Assembly: GCA_036873135.1 (NCBI GenBank)
Contig: JAPTYO010000020.1
Location: forward strand, 6,502,081-6,566,080
DNA length: 64,000 bases
Origin: Clarkia xantiana subsp. parviflora
Taxonomy: Eukaryota; Streptophyta; Magnoliopsida; Myrtales; Onagraceae
Direction of reading: 5' to 3'
A program made the translations under genes and the position numbers. The stretch's first letter is position 1. Every line of letters starts with the position of its first letter. The notes beneath the pieces are model-generated. The model saw nothing but the letters and a program-made list of their open reading frames with translations, made no database searches and was not told the origin of the DNA. Shown here piece after piece: positions 21,833 to 34,160 of this stretch.

Positions 21833-22408
21833 CTCTTTGGTACTGTCCGTACAATTCCGCAAGAAAATTCGTGATGTTCAAAGCTTGAAAATCAACAGAA
21901 ATGGATTAGGATCCATTCTCCATTGATGAAAGCTCAGAATTCTTGAAGATATGAACACAAAGCTCAAAGCAGTCACAAATACTTTTCAGACGAGCAATGT
22001 GTATGCAAGTGAATCCATGCAATGAATATCCAGATTTCAAGCAAGAGGCGCAGCTGAAATAAGTTAAAAATCCATATCCAAATCTAGAGAATCAATACAA
22101 ACTCCAGAAAATGATAATATCAAACACGCAATCAGCTCAACAAGGCTGAATTCCTCAAGAACAAGCAAACTAGTACTAAATCATCTTGGCTGTGCTTAGT
22201 CTAGGTGCAGATCTATCTATGCGTGTTGAGTTCTTGAAAATCCACTTACTTGATGTTCATTCTTAAGTAAGAAATGGATTCTTGAAGTAGAAAAGATGAT
22301 CCACGAAGCTGAACTTGCCAATCCACACTTGAACAAGGTGAATTTTGAGGCAAAAATCTGAAGAAACTTGGTCTTCCTTAGCTTTGTGATTGCGCCGCCA
22401 TTTGAGGT

Positions 22409-22421
22409 GGCTCTGATACCA
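22409..22421 (-). other. Primer binding site of nested Copia
   Basis: On the minus strand TGGTATCAGAGCC begins directly after the LTR. It is complementary to the 3' end of initiator tRNA-Met, the usual plant Copia primer. Confidence 0.92.
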
Positions 22422-22698
22422 TAATAGCTTTAATGAGCTGAATCATTTTTTGAATAATGATTAGGGATTACAATGCATAAGGTAAACTATATATACTAGG
22501 TGATAAGGATCACCAACTAGGACTGATCTATCCTATGTGCCTAACTTGGTGCACCAAGGTGCATATACCATGTAACATGTACTACATGATATATTCACCA
22601 TATAATAACCTTATACAATCATCTAATGACATAATGGAAGTAAGTGCAAGTGTAAGTAACAAGATGCAATGTGAGCATATCAATCTATACACTCTATA
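22422..22698 (-). repeat. 5' LTR of nested Copia
   Basis: 277 bp, nearly identical to 16500-16773, with a 4-bp insertion near 22483. Confidence 0.95.
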
Positions 22699-22721
22699 GA
22701 TCGCCAGGCTTTTTGTTCGAG

Positions 22722-22738
22722 TCACGCAGACGGCGCCA
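22722..22738 (-). other. Primer binding site of element B
   Basis: On the minus strand TGGCGCCGTCTGCGTGA follows the LTR after one base. TGGCGCC matches the 3' end of tRNA-Asp, as reported for Tat/Athila-type elements; element C has TGGCGCCGTCCG at the same place. Confidence 0.8.
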
Positions 22739-22739
22739 C

Positions 22740-23511
22740 TGTTGGATCACGCTACCAATTGGTTCGGGTCGTGCATAAACCAATCGGTCGGTATCCGACA
22801 GAAATGTATGAACCTATAAAAATATCCGTCTTTGGAGTGCGATTCCCTTCGTAGGAATGATTTCCGCTTTGGCGATCCACCTAAAGACGTCGAAGGTGAT
22901 CCTTGTTCCGATGTTCCACCTAAAGACGCCGAAGGTAATCCTTTCTCCGATATTCCACATAAAGACGTTAAGGGTAGTCATTGCTCTGATATTCCACCTA
23001 AAGATGACGAATGTAGTCCTTGCTCCGATATTCCACTTAAAGACGTCAAAGGTAGTCCTTGCTCCAATGTTCCACCTAAAGACGTCGAGTGAGAGGGTTG
23101 TCCTCGTTCTCCTATCTCCGATCTCCGTTATGCTCCGAGTACCTGCAAATGGACTACCGAGCACCAAATGGGGGGGGGTGCTCGGTGAGCCCACTCCGAT
23201 GCCTAAATAAGTATATGCTCTAGAGAGAGAAAGTCTAGAGAGAAGAGAGAGCAAAATGCATGAGAGCTCAAGTTGTTCAAATGAAATGGCAAGAGTCCTA
23301 TTTATAGGGCTCTTGGACCATTAGTTGACTAATCGCAAAATTAGTCCGTTAATCATGCGTTTAACTAAGATAAGTAGGGATTAGGCCAAGCTAAGCATCG
23401 GAGGTGTGGGGAACGATTTTGGTAATTCGGGGTATGCGCGGCCCGGGGGGAGACCCCCGAGCCGAAAATGTTCGGTTAGGGATGTCCTAACCGAACATTG
23501 TTCGGTTAGGG
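22740..23511 (-). repeat. 5' LTR of element B, truncated
   Basis: Matches 6556 to about 7357 of the 3' LTR, including the 39-bp repeats and TATA box (about 23300). It stops inside the TTCGGTTAGGG palindrome region, where LINE RT sequence begins. About 180 bp of its outer (U3) end is missing. Confidence 0.9.
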
Positions 23512-24522
23512 CCGAAAATGCAGTGTGTCCCCACGGCCTCGCTATCGGTTTTGGTTTATGGGAATGTCACACCACAGATAAGGAATTTGAGTGATCTCCG
23601 ATAAGGGGATCCTCTTTCTCCGTACCTATTTATCCTTGTTGCCCAAATGTTGTCTCAGGAACTTTCTAGGGCACAATCTGCGGGACACCTCCGGGGCATT
23701 CGACTTTCTAGAAATGGCCTAGTGATCACTCACTTGTTCTTTGCGGATGACAGTATTCTATTCCTTGAAGCTACTCGTCCTAATGTGGGATATTTGAGGT
23801 CAAATCTCGACGCTTATCAACTGGAATCGAGCCAGCTCATTAATTATGAAAAATCTGGAATACTATTTAGCCCTAATGTCTCTCAACCAGACCAGCTTGC
23901 CATTTCACAAATGCTTGGGGTACAACACATGCCCGCTACGGAAAAGTACCTAGGGCTTCCTATTAATTGGGGCAGGGGCATATTAGTGGGGGAATCTCTT
24001 ATTCAGCGCTTTAGCAATCGTATTCAAGGGTGGATGACGAAGCTCCTCTCTCTGGCCGGTAGGGAAATCCTCTTTAAGTCAAAAGCTAGTACTATTTCGA
24101 TGTACGCTATGTCTTGCATAAAGTTGCCTAAGCATGTTACCTCAAACCTAGACGCAATTCAGAGGAGATTCTGGTGGCATACAAGCAATGATTCTAAGGG
24201 TATTCCGTGGCTGGCTTGGAATAAAGTGTGATGTTCTAAATCATCCGGGGGTTTAGGCTTTCGGAACATGGAGGCCATGAACATCGAGCTGTTGCTTAAA
24301 CAGGCTTATCGTCTTCTCACAAACTCGCCTTCCATTTGGGTGGATTACATGAAGGCAAAATATTTACACTCGCAGAGTTTTTTCTCGGCAAAGGCTCGCC
24401 CTTGCCATTCTCCTGTTTGGCGTTCTATTGTCAATGTCTACCAGTATCTCCAAATAGGTGGCCTTTGGCATGTCGGGGATGGTCGCTCAATCAATTTTTG
24501 GACGGAACCTTGGGTACCGAAT
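23512..24522 (+). pseudogene. LINE ORF2 fragment 2: reverse transcriptase
   Basis: Reads MQCVPTASLSVLVYG, a stop where RQGDP should be (the Q codon is TAA near 23608), then GDPLSPYLFILV, LFFADDSILFLEA (catalytic FADD), and EKYLGLPI ... GREILFKS. A second stop (TGA near 24229) is followed by GGLGFRNMEAMN and INFWTEPWVPN. This is the standard order of a plant L1-type ORF2 RT and post-RT region. It is interrupted at 24523 by element D and continues at 32917. Confidence 0.9.
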
Positions 24523-25120
24523 TGTTGGATTACGGGGATGTAATACTACGGAATGCTAAACGTGTACTAGCAAGAAATCTAATCTACGCAGCGGAATTAG
24601 TGCATATACCTTTTAGCTTTCCTGCCCAAGAACGAAGTGGAGGGAGTTCTGATCCTCCGGTCGGAACCGCGTGCAAGTTCTTCGTTAGAAGAAGTCCCAC
24701 GCGATGTAAGCTCCACAACAAAGCCTCTGATCGATTCTTCAACGGGGACAGAACCTCGGACTGAATGCTCGAAAGCAATTTGGCACACCAATGGTGGTGT
24801 TATGGGGGCCGGCCGAAACTAGGCCAGAGAGAAAAGAGTTTCTCTCAAATCACAACTTAAGAGGAGTTGTGATCAATGTGTGTTTTGGGAGTGACCCCAA
24901 GACCTTCTTATATAGTGGGAGGAGGAGAAAATCCTCCTCCCTCCCTATCTAGGGTTTCGGTCGACCTACGTGGGTGGGAGGCCCAATTTTGGGCATCCCA
25001 TGTCACATGGGAATTGGGTCTGGCCCAATTAGCCCTAATGTAAAATTTACCAACTTATCTTAGGTAACCACATATATTAACGGGCTACCAATTACGGCGC
25101 CAAGTCACCATATGCTAACA
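24523..25120 (-). repeat. 3' LTR of element D
   Basis: 598 bp, TGTTGGATTAC...ATGCTAACA on the + strand. TATA-like CTATATAAG on the minus strand near 24907. Just inside lies the minus-strand purine tract GAGTGGGAGC (25121-25130). Confidence 0.93.
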
Positions 25121-25130
25121 GCTCCCACTC

Positions 25131-26353
25131 GCCGGAATGGGAGGGTGCCTGTTAATGTATTGTCATCCAAAAGCATCAATATTTCAGTCTTCAGTTGTTG
25201 TCTCCGTCTCCGAATAGTTCATATGAGGTTTTCCGTGCGACCGGCGGATACGACGGGCATCGTGCTACTCGTCTGTTAGGAGTATTGTAGCGCCCGTAGA
25301 ACGTTGATTCCCTTTCATGAACCAAACTTGTTTGAAATAAAACTATGTACCGCACTGTATCCTTGGTCAACTGTTAATTCTCCAATTGCCCAGTTTCCCA
25401 CAAAGGAATACTTCTCCAGGGCATCCGTACAAGTGTTCACAACCTTCAACTAATATCCGGTTGGCGGCCACCTAGTGAACACGAGAGTCGGTGAATTAAA
25501 GGTGAACTTGACCATCCCAATCGCTTATACCCTTAGTCTGACTCAACCGGTTTCCAAGACGTGGTCACTTGGCTGTTTTCTTTGGCACTACGCTCGTACG
25601 CCGGGAAGCGAGCATTGAGCCAGACCTTAGGTATAAGTTCTGAGTCCGTGAGGATACTTTGGATGCCTCTTCATAAGGCATCCAGGATCAATCACACGCC
25701 TAAGGTGAAGAAGTATGCGCCCTTTGAATCACAAGGATTCTAGCTAGCACAACCGAGCATGACCCCGTGGTCGAACGTGGCACGCGCAGTATGAAGCACG
25801 CGTCGATAGCACACCTGGTAAAACCAGGGATGGGATATGTCAATAATGCTATCGCAGAATCTCTCATATGGCCTTGAATATGATATATAGTGATGGACAA
25901 AGTCCAACTCGGCGATTTACAAAACGAAGATTAAGTCATGCTGTTAAGCGTGACAATGTTATCGTTTTGCTTAATCAGGTTTACCCCCCTGATTCTTAGC
26001 CAATCTTGTTATGGTAGAGGTCCCTCTCTCCTTACAAGATGACCGTGCCTGTGTGACGAGGAAAGGTTCACATTCGACATAATTTTGGTGGAAGAATTTT
26101 ACTTCTTCCTACGACTTAGTTTATAGACCGTAAAATCCGATGTTGTTAATCATTATGACGTCGATAAATGATAAAATCAAATTTCAATTCCTTTATTCAA
26201 ATTGAAACATAATTTCAAATGTCAAAATGTTATCACTTTTACAAGCCACACAGTTTAAGCCCTACGTAATCCAAGCAGTTTTACGTGCTTTTCAAAAATC
26301 TTCCTACGTAACGGCTTAGTTAAAGGGTCTGCGACCATATTGTCTGTAGGCAA
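25131..26353. other. Element D 3' non-coding region
   Basis: 1.2 kb between the RNase H end and the polypurine tract. No frame or family was recognised; unusually long for a Copia 3' UTR. Confidence 0.5.
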
Positions 26354-26935
26354 TTATTCTAAAGCGATTATGTTGTCTTCCAAAACATATTTAGCATAAT
26401 TGTATTTCACATCAATGTGCTTTGTCCTACTATGGTACTTTGGATTCTTAACTGCCGCAATGGCCGCCTGACTGTCGGAGTATACCTTCACAGGTTTACT
26501 CTTCTTGTCGGTGCCAATTAATGCAGTAAGAAGCCTTTTCAGCCAGACCGCTTCTTGTGCATTTTTGGAGAGGGTAACGAATTCCGATTCCATAGTGGAA
26601 AGCGCGACACAAGATTGCTTCTTGCTTACCCATGATATGGCAACTTTAGCAAGGAGGAAAACTCCTTCTGTGGTGGACTTACGATCATCCAGATCGCCAC
26701 CGTGGTCGGCGTCACTATAACCGGTCAATTCGAGCCGATTTCCCTCATAGCACAGAACGTAGTCGGCAGTACCTTTCAAATATCTGATAATTCGTTTTAC
26801 GGCCTTTAGATGTTGATTACTAGGATTTGATTGGAATCTTGCTACTAGGCCCACAGCGTAACAGATATATGGCTGAGTACAGAGCATGGCGTACATTAGA
26901 CTCCCTACCATGCTCGGATACTCTGCATTCTTCAT
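26354..26935 (-). pseudogene. Element D RT end and RNase H
   Basis: Contains YPSMVGSLMYAMLCTQP, RIIRYLKGTADY, TGYSDADHGGDLDDRKST and VYSDSQAAIAAVKNP...RTKHIDVKYNYA, the typical Tnt1/Tork-type Copia RNase H. It follows the RT piece with a frame break near 26935. Confidence 0.92.
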
Positions 26936-27480
26936 CTGTTACGCTTATGCTGGTTTTTCGGGCCATCACGCTTCGATACCGCGCACCCGAACACAACCGG
27001 TGTATCCACGGGTTTAGCACCCAGCATTCTGAATCTTTTCAACAATTTGTTGATATATGATTCCTGAGATAGAGATAATTTCCGGGTGGCACGATCTCGG
27101 GCAATTTTGATGCCTAAGATATACGTAGCCTCTCCCATGTCTTTCATCTCGAATGCTGATGCTAAACAGGACTTTGATTTATTCATGAAACTCATATCGT
27201 TCGCAGCAATGAGTATATCATCCACGTATAGTGTTATGATGACATACTTAGACTCGGAGGTCTTAGTGTATATGCAGGGATCCTTGTGAAGATTCACGAA
27301 TCCGCATCCGACGATTTCCTCGTGGACTCTGCGATACCATTGCCGAGACGATTGCTTAAAGTCGTATATAGATTTCCTCGTGGACTCCGGTTGCTCCATA
27401 TAGATTTCTTTCTCCAGTTTTACTTGGAGAGGATTGGTCCTAATGTCCATTTGATGCATGCTCGAGTTCGAGACTTGCAA
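26932..27480 (-). pseudogene. Element D reverse transcriptase core
   Basis: Contains SIYDFKQSSRQWYRR, catalytic YVDDILIAAND, KDMGEATYILGIKI and SLSQESYINKLLKRF. The upstream fingers region is rearranged: the expected FLNG and EEIYMEQP segments appear only in fragments. Confidence 0.9.
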
Positions 27481-28118
27481 TCATGGGCAAGGACGACCCA
27501 GACTATGGTGTAACGCATAGTCGGTGAGTCTTTCTTTATCAAAGTCCACTCCGTGGATTTGGATATATCCTTTCGCAATTATTCGAGTTTTGCACCATTC
27601 GAAATTTCCACCAGAAGTGAATTTTAAGATTTCACTTTCTAGTTCTGTGGTTAACAGATAAATCAACTAAAGACTAAAAACGAGTTAGTTCTTATTTAGG
27701 AAATCTCATCCTCCATTGTTTTCCTCAATTCCCTCGTTTTGAGGTCATTCCTTTGCTTGATGAACCGTCACTGGTTCAAGAACGAACATCAAGATGTTTA
27801 ATACATCTCGTTTGATGGGATACTTATCGAAAGAAGTTCGTTGCCTTTGACTATGTCTAGGCACGTTAGTCCCATGTTTTAGTCTGATTGTTACTCCCAC
27901 TTAGAATAATGCTTCTTATCGGGGCATTACTCCCACTGGGAACAATGGTGGTGGTTGAACTTACTTGGAATATCCTGTCGGTCTCGGGTTTTTACCTCCG
28001 AGATGTATTCCTCGATCACTAGGATCTGGAACCAAGTTGGTTGTTCCACTCGCACTAGGAAAAATGGGTAGTTGAAATAGTTCATCATCATGATTATCAG
28101 GTCCGACTTGATTCGCAT
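27481..28118 (-). pseudogene. Element D integrase-RT linker and RT N-terminus
   Basis: 27666-27481 encodes ...RIIAKGYIQIHGVDFDKE, matching the Copia RLVAKGYTQ region. 28118-27927 encodes PTWFQILVIEEYISEV, matching the linker that precedes RT in Tork-type elements. Broken by several stops. Confidence 0.7.
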
Positions 28119-31100
28119 TTTGAAATTTAGTGATGATTATGTGTGAGGGGGAGTGAGCCCTCTCACTGGATTTATTATGAAGACGTTTCCATCATCATTT
28201 ACCAAATCAATCACTTATGCTATATCAATTCTCCCACTCGAAGTAAGTGGGACCTGAGAATCTCCATCAACCATCTGTTAACTCAATCAGTACTAGCTTG
28301 TTTCGTTCTGCAAAACGTTGGAAATTCATCCTCAAATCTTTATAATGTGTCATGTTTATCCACGAAACCATTGTTCCAAGCTAATTTAAAAATCGTATTG
28401 TCCGAGAGTAGTGCGTACTCTTAATAAATAATCGTTTTAATGCGCAAATTAGTGCGTCTTTGTGATAAGGTTTTACCCGAATCATTCATTAGCTTTTATG
28501 GTAACGTGTTAACCGATTTTGTCAGAACATAGTGTTTTTACATTATGTAATTCTGAACTATGTTTCTTGAAGTGTTTAATGAATACTTTTAGCCAAACTC
28601 TTCGTTCAAGGCTAATGGCGGGAGAGTCGTTTTGCCGACTACTTCTTTTCGTTTATTTAACTCATCCATAGATTTATCTATCTTATGGACCATGCATTTA
28701 AGTTGTCGCTTTTAATGCCATGGTTGATATTATAATTAGATTACAGTAGCCTTGAAACACACTTTTAATCTAAATAGTTATCAATGAGTTATATCCAAAG
28801 GATTACAAACGAAAATTTAGCATTCACAAAAATACTTCATCATTAAATTCGTACTTTTAAAACGATGTGTCCCGTCTCTCGAGGTGACATGCGCCATGCG
28901 CATTATACCAGGTCTAAAACGTGGTTTTGAAATCGTTTTAATTTCTGAATTTAAAATTAAATCGGTTTTGTCATGCATATTATCTTGGGACACATATGTT
29001 TAATGAAGTACTTAACAAATAGGGATGAGGTAAGTCGGTTTGCCTTTTAGAACTATGCAATCGATGAATTTATTCAGTTCAGTTTGACCTGACTGAGATG
29101 ATAGAGTATGTAAAATGTTTCGTTTTTGTTCGACCACTTTTACTTAGCCGAAATTTTGGTTCTAACCCGTGGGTTTGAAATTTCGTTTCGGGTCGTTCCA
29201 TTTGACCGGAACGTTAAATTGATAAGTAAATTGTTTTTCGGAATGCTCCCAAGCTTTGAATCGAGCAACAATTACTTTAATCAATAATACCGAATTTCGA
29301 AATAACCAAAATTTAGTAATTCAGACGAACAACGAACGATAAATGACAATGGTAAGATTCTTGATATGAAGATCACATATTTGATCCATGTTTACCGCGT
29401 AGATAGTCGAGAACTTTAAGTCATGTTGAACATCACATATGATTAAATTCACTAGTGAATCATATCAAATGATTTGTGTTCAAGTAAAACGTTTACGGCT
29501 TTACATACATGACATACGAGGCGTGTTTGAGACGCACTTTATCAACGGGGTTTAACCCACCGGATAATCGTTTAAAACCTTTTACAGTCAAGTTCCCTCC
29601 ATGATATATGAATCACAATTGACTTCACTCGATCTATTGTGGTGAGCTGAGAAGGTTGTCGCTTCACTGCCTTGGTTACCGTACTTGACTAGACTCAAGG
29701 TTATTGAATCTTGTCAATGTAAGGCAACCATATACGTCTTTTCATGTTGACCCTTTTATTGCGAAGGTCTCGAGTGGCTATTACACCAGCATCCATGAAA
29801 AGAAAAGACCATCACATTCAACCGAAACATTTCTAGCTTTAACATCCTTGCTTCTACCGAGGCAGATGCAAAGGGATACCAAGCTTTGACATTGTCTGGT
29901 TGCAATTTGAAGTCTTCTTCAACCCCTTTTTATTCAAGGTTGAATGTATCACAACATACACATTTAGATCATCAAAGAATCTACTTCAATATTTAGGAAA
30001 CAAACTATCACGTTCATTTCTCATTGTCAAAATTATACGAACTACCATATTCATTCGTAGTTGTCCTCTCCGCTTTTCGGAATCGTAGCAGAGAGGAGTC
30101 CAATACATATTCCTTATGTTCATCATAATTTATACAATCAAGATTGCAAGGTTCATAGAAGCGTACCGACTTAACCATGAAAATTAATACATTGATAATT
30201 ATGCAAAATTCAGGAAGACAACAACATTTTGACAGAATTGTAAACATCGGATTATCTATTAAGATGGAATACGACAAATAGTGGTCCTTCAGTCACTAAA
30301 CCAAACCGACCGTCAGTAAACCGAGGAAGGGGGTGTCGTGAAGGAATTCACACTACCGTCGTCTTCAATCTAATAGATCAGTCTTTTGAAAACGGTTATT
30401 CTATTGCAAATTACCAGAACGAGAATTTTCAAATAAGCATACCCGATCTTGGCTTTCTCAAGGCCCTTATGATTTTGTAAAATTATCCGATAATTTACGC
30501 ATGCATATTTATAATTATACTACATCTAGCAAATCATCATACCATGCCATAAATATCGAACACAACATGCTTACGCGTCATGCGTCTAATGTTCCTAGCA
30601 TACATAATTCTACGTAAAGTAAATTATCGCATGCGTTCTATTGTGAACATCCTAGCATACGCGTCAAAACATGTAATATCCGCACACATCATGCATAATT
30701 GGCGACTGGAATTTTCGGTTTTATAAAACGATTTGAAAATATTAGGGGCTGTTTTGCAATTCAGGCTTACAATCAATCATGCGAATTTCTAGACATGGAT
30801 TCTAGGCACTTTCAATCAGCATAACATGTCTATCCTATTGCGCAAACCATATATTTAAATCTCATAGCTCAATGCTCGCAATATAATATCCAGCTAGCTT
30901 GACTAAGTCAAGATGACAATTCTAATTATATCAAAATATATGATGCAGAAAGTAAACAATTGAAAATCAGCCCACCAATCTAATTCAGTCCCAAAAACAT
31001 GCAAGTACGAGATCCATCCCCATAATCGAAACCATGGCATTAGGGTTTTGACTGAAACCGTGTATTAAAACACAAACCCTAAGAGCACTGTTTAGGCTAA

Positions 31101-32299
31101 TTTTAAAGTTCGAAAACATTTTGGATTTAAAATTTGACATCTTATTTTATTGAACAATTTAAAATTTCCGAAAATTTTAAAGTGGTTCGGTCAAAATTTT
31201 AAAATCCGGTTCAACTCGGTCTGATTTTAAAAATTAAGGTTTGGTCCGAAACGGTTTAATAAAATAAGATACTGGTTCGGTTTATCACTCAAAACCAGTT
31301 ATGTTAGGTTCAATTTAGTTACTACGGTCCGACCCGACCCGACTAGGTCGACCCGATTAAGAAAACCCGGATTGGTTTTATCCGTTCCATTTTAGCAATT
31401 GGACAGGCCCATAAACCCTAGGGTTCGACCGGAATATGTCTTGTGGGCTAAGTAGGGTTTTAAAGTCCACTAAAAACTTAACTTAGCCACTAAGAAATAT
31501 TAATTATTTAAAATAATTTCTAATATTGCTAATATATATATATAGTTCGGCACATATATTATTAATATATATAAATATTGTCAAGATTCTATCTATAAGA
31601 TGTAAATCAATTAACAATATAAACATATATATATATATATAAAATTTTCGGCCAAATCTCTATATATATATAAATATTGTCAAAAATATATTTAGGAATA
31701 AAATATATAGACAATATATCTTCTTAATCCTTTTAAGTAACTAAATCATATCAATATATCTTTATCCCTATCTTTTAGCTATATATATTGATAGTTAATA
31801 TCTTTTACAATATTATATTATAAACCTATCCATATTTTCCAACTTATAGATATATAGTTACCTATTAATAAAATTTGAAAATGGCAACATATATCTTTTT
31901 TATATTAGTGCCGAAATTTTAAAGTCTTGGTGACCAAGAAAATTAATTTTTTTTACCTAAAATACCCCTAGGGTTTTCGGCACGAACATGCAAAGTTGGA
32001 AAAGTTGTCAAACTTTAAGATCAAATACTAACTTGATCAAGAATCCAAATTGTGTTCTTGAACTCATGGTGTTCTTGAAAATTATGAACATCAAACTCAA
32101 ATTCATAACAAAATTTTCAGGTTTGATCCTAAAAAACACATAAATTTCAAAAAAATTAAGTTTTTAAAGATCAAATACATGATTTCATGTTGAAAATTTC
32201 GGAACACATATTGATGTTCATCAATCTAAATTTTTTTTTGGATTTTTCATAGATTCAAGAACATCAGTTTATCAAAATTTTAAGAATTCCTAACTCAGG
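28119..32299. other. Element D interior without recognisable genes
   Basis: 4.2 kb where integrase, protease, gag and leader should be. I see no zinc knuckle, DSG or integrase motif on either strand. 31460-31960 is very AT-rich with TA-dinucleotide runs. Either the coding part decayed or was replaced by non-coding sequence. Confidence 0.55.
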
Positions 32300-32310
32300 C
32301 TCTGATTCCA
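32299..32310 (-). other. Primer binding site of element D
   Basis: Minus strand TGGAATCAGAGC, starting one base after the LTR; one mismatch to the canonical TGGTATCAGAGC. Confidence 0.8.
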
Positions 32311-32311
32311 C

Positions 32312-32910
32312 TGTTGGATTACTGGGACGTAATACTACGGAATGCTAAACGTGTACTAGCAAGAAATCTAATCTACGCACCGGAATTAATGCACATACCT
32401 TTTAGCTTTCCTGCCCAAGAACGAAGTGGAGGGAGTTCTGATCCTCCGGTCGGAACCGCGTGCAAGTTATTCGTTAGAAGAAGTCCCACACGATGTAAGC
32501 TCCACAACAAAGCCTCTGATCGATTCTTCAACGGGGACAGAACCTCGGACTGAATGCTCGAAAGCAATTTGGCACACCAATGGTGGTGTTATGGGGGTCG
32601 GCCGAAACTAGGTCAGAGAGAAAGGAGTTTCTCTCAAATCACAACTTAAGAGGAGTTGTGATCAATGTGTGTTTTGGGAGTGACCCCAAGACCTCCTTAT
32701 ATAGTGGGCGGAGGAGAAAATTCTACTCCCTCCCTATCTAGGGTTTCAGCCGACCTATGTGGGTGGGAGGCCCAAATTTTGGGCATCCCATGTCACATGG
32801 GAATTGGGTCTGGCCCAATTAGCCCTAATGTGACATTTACCTAATTATCTTAGGTAACCACATATATTAACGGGCTACCAATTACGGCGCCACGTCACCA
32901 TATGCTAACA
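32312..32910 (-). repeat. 5' LTR of element D
   Basis: 599 bp, pairs with 24523-25120. Followed on the right by the CCGAAT duplication and resumed LINE frame. Confidence 0.93.
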
Positions 32911-32916
32911 CCGAAT

Positions 32917-34160
32917 ATGGGGCTATTACGGGATTGGGTCGACACGTCACTTATCGAACCATCTGCCCGGGTCTCGTCCTTCCTTCATGATGGTTCTTGG
33001 GATCTTACTGCCTTGCATCAACTGTTACCACCGGTGTTAGTTACGTCCACCACAATGTTGGTTTTACCTATGTATCCCACCCGTGATCGCTTCCTTTGGC
33101 AATCTGCAAAGGATGGATTGTACTCAGTTAAGCTTGGGTACAATCTTGTTAATTCACTTCCCTGTGGTGAGATGTTTGGTGGTTCTTCGATATCTTCATC
33201 GATCGGTAGTCCGTCTTTTGGAGTCAATTGTGGAACCTGTGTTTGCTCCCGAAAATACGTATGTTCATCTGGCGTGGGTGTGCTGGTGGGCTCCCTTTGG
33301 GTGTCAACCTCCAACGAAGTATCCCCTCTTTCAATCCAATCTGTCCACTTTGTTGTTCCGCCAACAAATCTTGGTTTCATCTTATGTGGATTTGTTAGTT
33401 TACGCAGCGGGTTTGGTTTGCATGTGGACTTAGGATGCCTAGTGTTCCTTCTTTGTTTAGTGATATACAACATTGGCTGTTAGATGATACTTGTTCTATG
33501 GTTTTTAAGGATGTCTTTATTTTAAATGCATCGTGATGTGGGGACTATAGTTGGAACAGAACAATGTTATTTTCCACCATAAGTTACCTAATGCCATTTC
33601 AGTTATGTCGTCCACTAGAACTGCTTGTAACGATAATCATTTTGCATCACTCTATTTGGCAGAACGTACCATCGACCAGGCTCGCCTTTCAAGGCTCTCT
33701 ATCACCCCGGGCCACCGTTTAACATCTTCCTCCGGAGCAGGCGGTGTCTTCTGTGACGGCACCGTACATGCATTGACCCAGTCGGTCTTCGGTGCCGCGG
33801 TACTTTTGGACGCATAAGGGCGTTTGAAATCGGTCTTGATCCTTTCTCTCCCCGGTGATTCACCTCTGTTTGCTGAAGGAGTGGCTTGTAATGATGGAAT
33901 ACTATTTGCGAAGTCGTCTGATCCACAACCTGGCGTTGTCTACACGGACTCCTCCACTTTGCAACAACTTATTATGTGTTCCTCATTTACTTGTAACCCT
34001 GTTTTATTTCCTGTATTAGCGCTGTATTAGCGGATATTAGGATTCTTTTAGACGCCATTAATAGTAATTAATCTGGTTTGGATATCCCTCCGTGGATATT
34101 AAATGCATCTAGTTTGTAATTTTTATTTGTTTATTAGTATCTTTGCCCACCAATAAAAAA
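32917..34160 (+). pseudogene. LINE ORF2 fragment 3: zinc-finger RVT region, RNase H and 3' end
   Basis: Continues fragment 2 after element D. It reads LLRDWVDTSLIEPSA, RDRFLWQSAKDGLYSVKLGYNLV and a WWAPFGCQPPT segment in another frame (the zf-RVT region), then FAEGVACNDGILFAKSSDPQ...TDSSTLQQL (33855-33990), an RNase H-like tail. Several frameshifts. The 3' end is probably at the AATAAAAAAA near 34152, a short poly-A-like tail. No clear LINE target duplication was found. Confidence 0.8.

Larger units (their letters stand above)
16500..22698 (-). mobile_element. Copia retrotransposon nested in element B, TA...TA LTR termini
   Basis: LTRs at 16500-16773 and 22422-22698 flank gag-PR-INT-RT-RNase H on the minus strand. 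A perfect target duplication GATCG flanks it (16495-16499 and 22699-22703). On its own strand each LTR starts TATAGAGTGT and ends AAGCTATTA, so the termini are TA...TA rather than TG...CA. A perfect initiator-Met-type primer site follows the 5' LTR. The LTRs differ by only about six substitutions and two small indels by eye, so insertion is fairly recent, although the coding region already has several stops. Confidence 0.95.
6556..23511 (-). mobile_element. Gypsy element B, Tat-like, non-autonomous, minus strand, with nested Copia
   Basis: On the minus strand the order is 5' LTR (22740-23511, truncated), primer binding site, gag, protease, a second gag-like module, a hairpin-rich spacer, an antisense aORF, polypurine tract and 3' LTR (6556-7509). 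Without the 6.2-kb Copia in its leader it is about 10.8 kb. No RT or integrase is seen. Both host flanks are LINE ORF2 in the same orientation (endonuclease left, RT right), so B inserted into the LINE. A later deletion then removed the outer end of its 5' LTR together with the intervening LINE sequence. Confidence 0.85.
24523..32910 (-). mobile_element. Copia element D, internally degenerate
   Basis: LTRs at 24523-25120 and 32312-32910 (TG...CA) are flanked by the duplication CCGAAT (24517-24522, 32911-32916), and the LINE frame continues across. The primer site on the minus strand is TGGAATCAGAGCC (one mismatch to initiator Met). Only the RT/RNase H and linker are recognisable; gag, protease and integrase are not. 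The LTRs look about 97% identical by eye. Confidence 0.92.

Noticed and set aside
25121..28430. Host gene inside element D from the many CTCCCAC motifs
   Set aside because: No continuous frame or splice pattern; motifs resemble the element's own purine tract.
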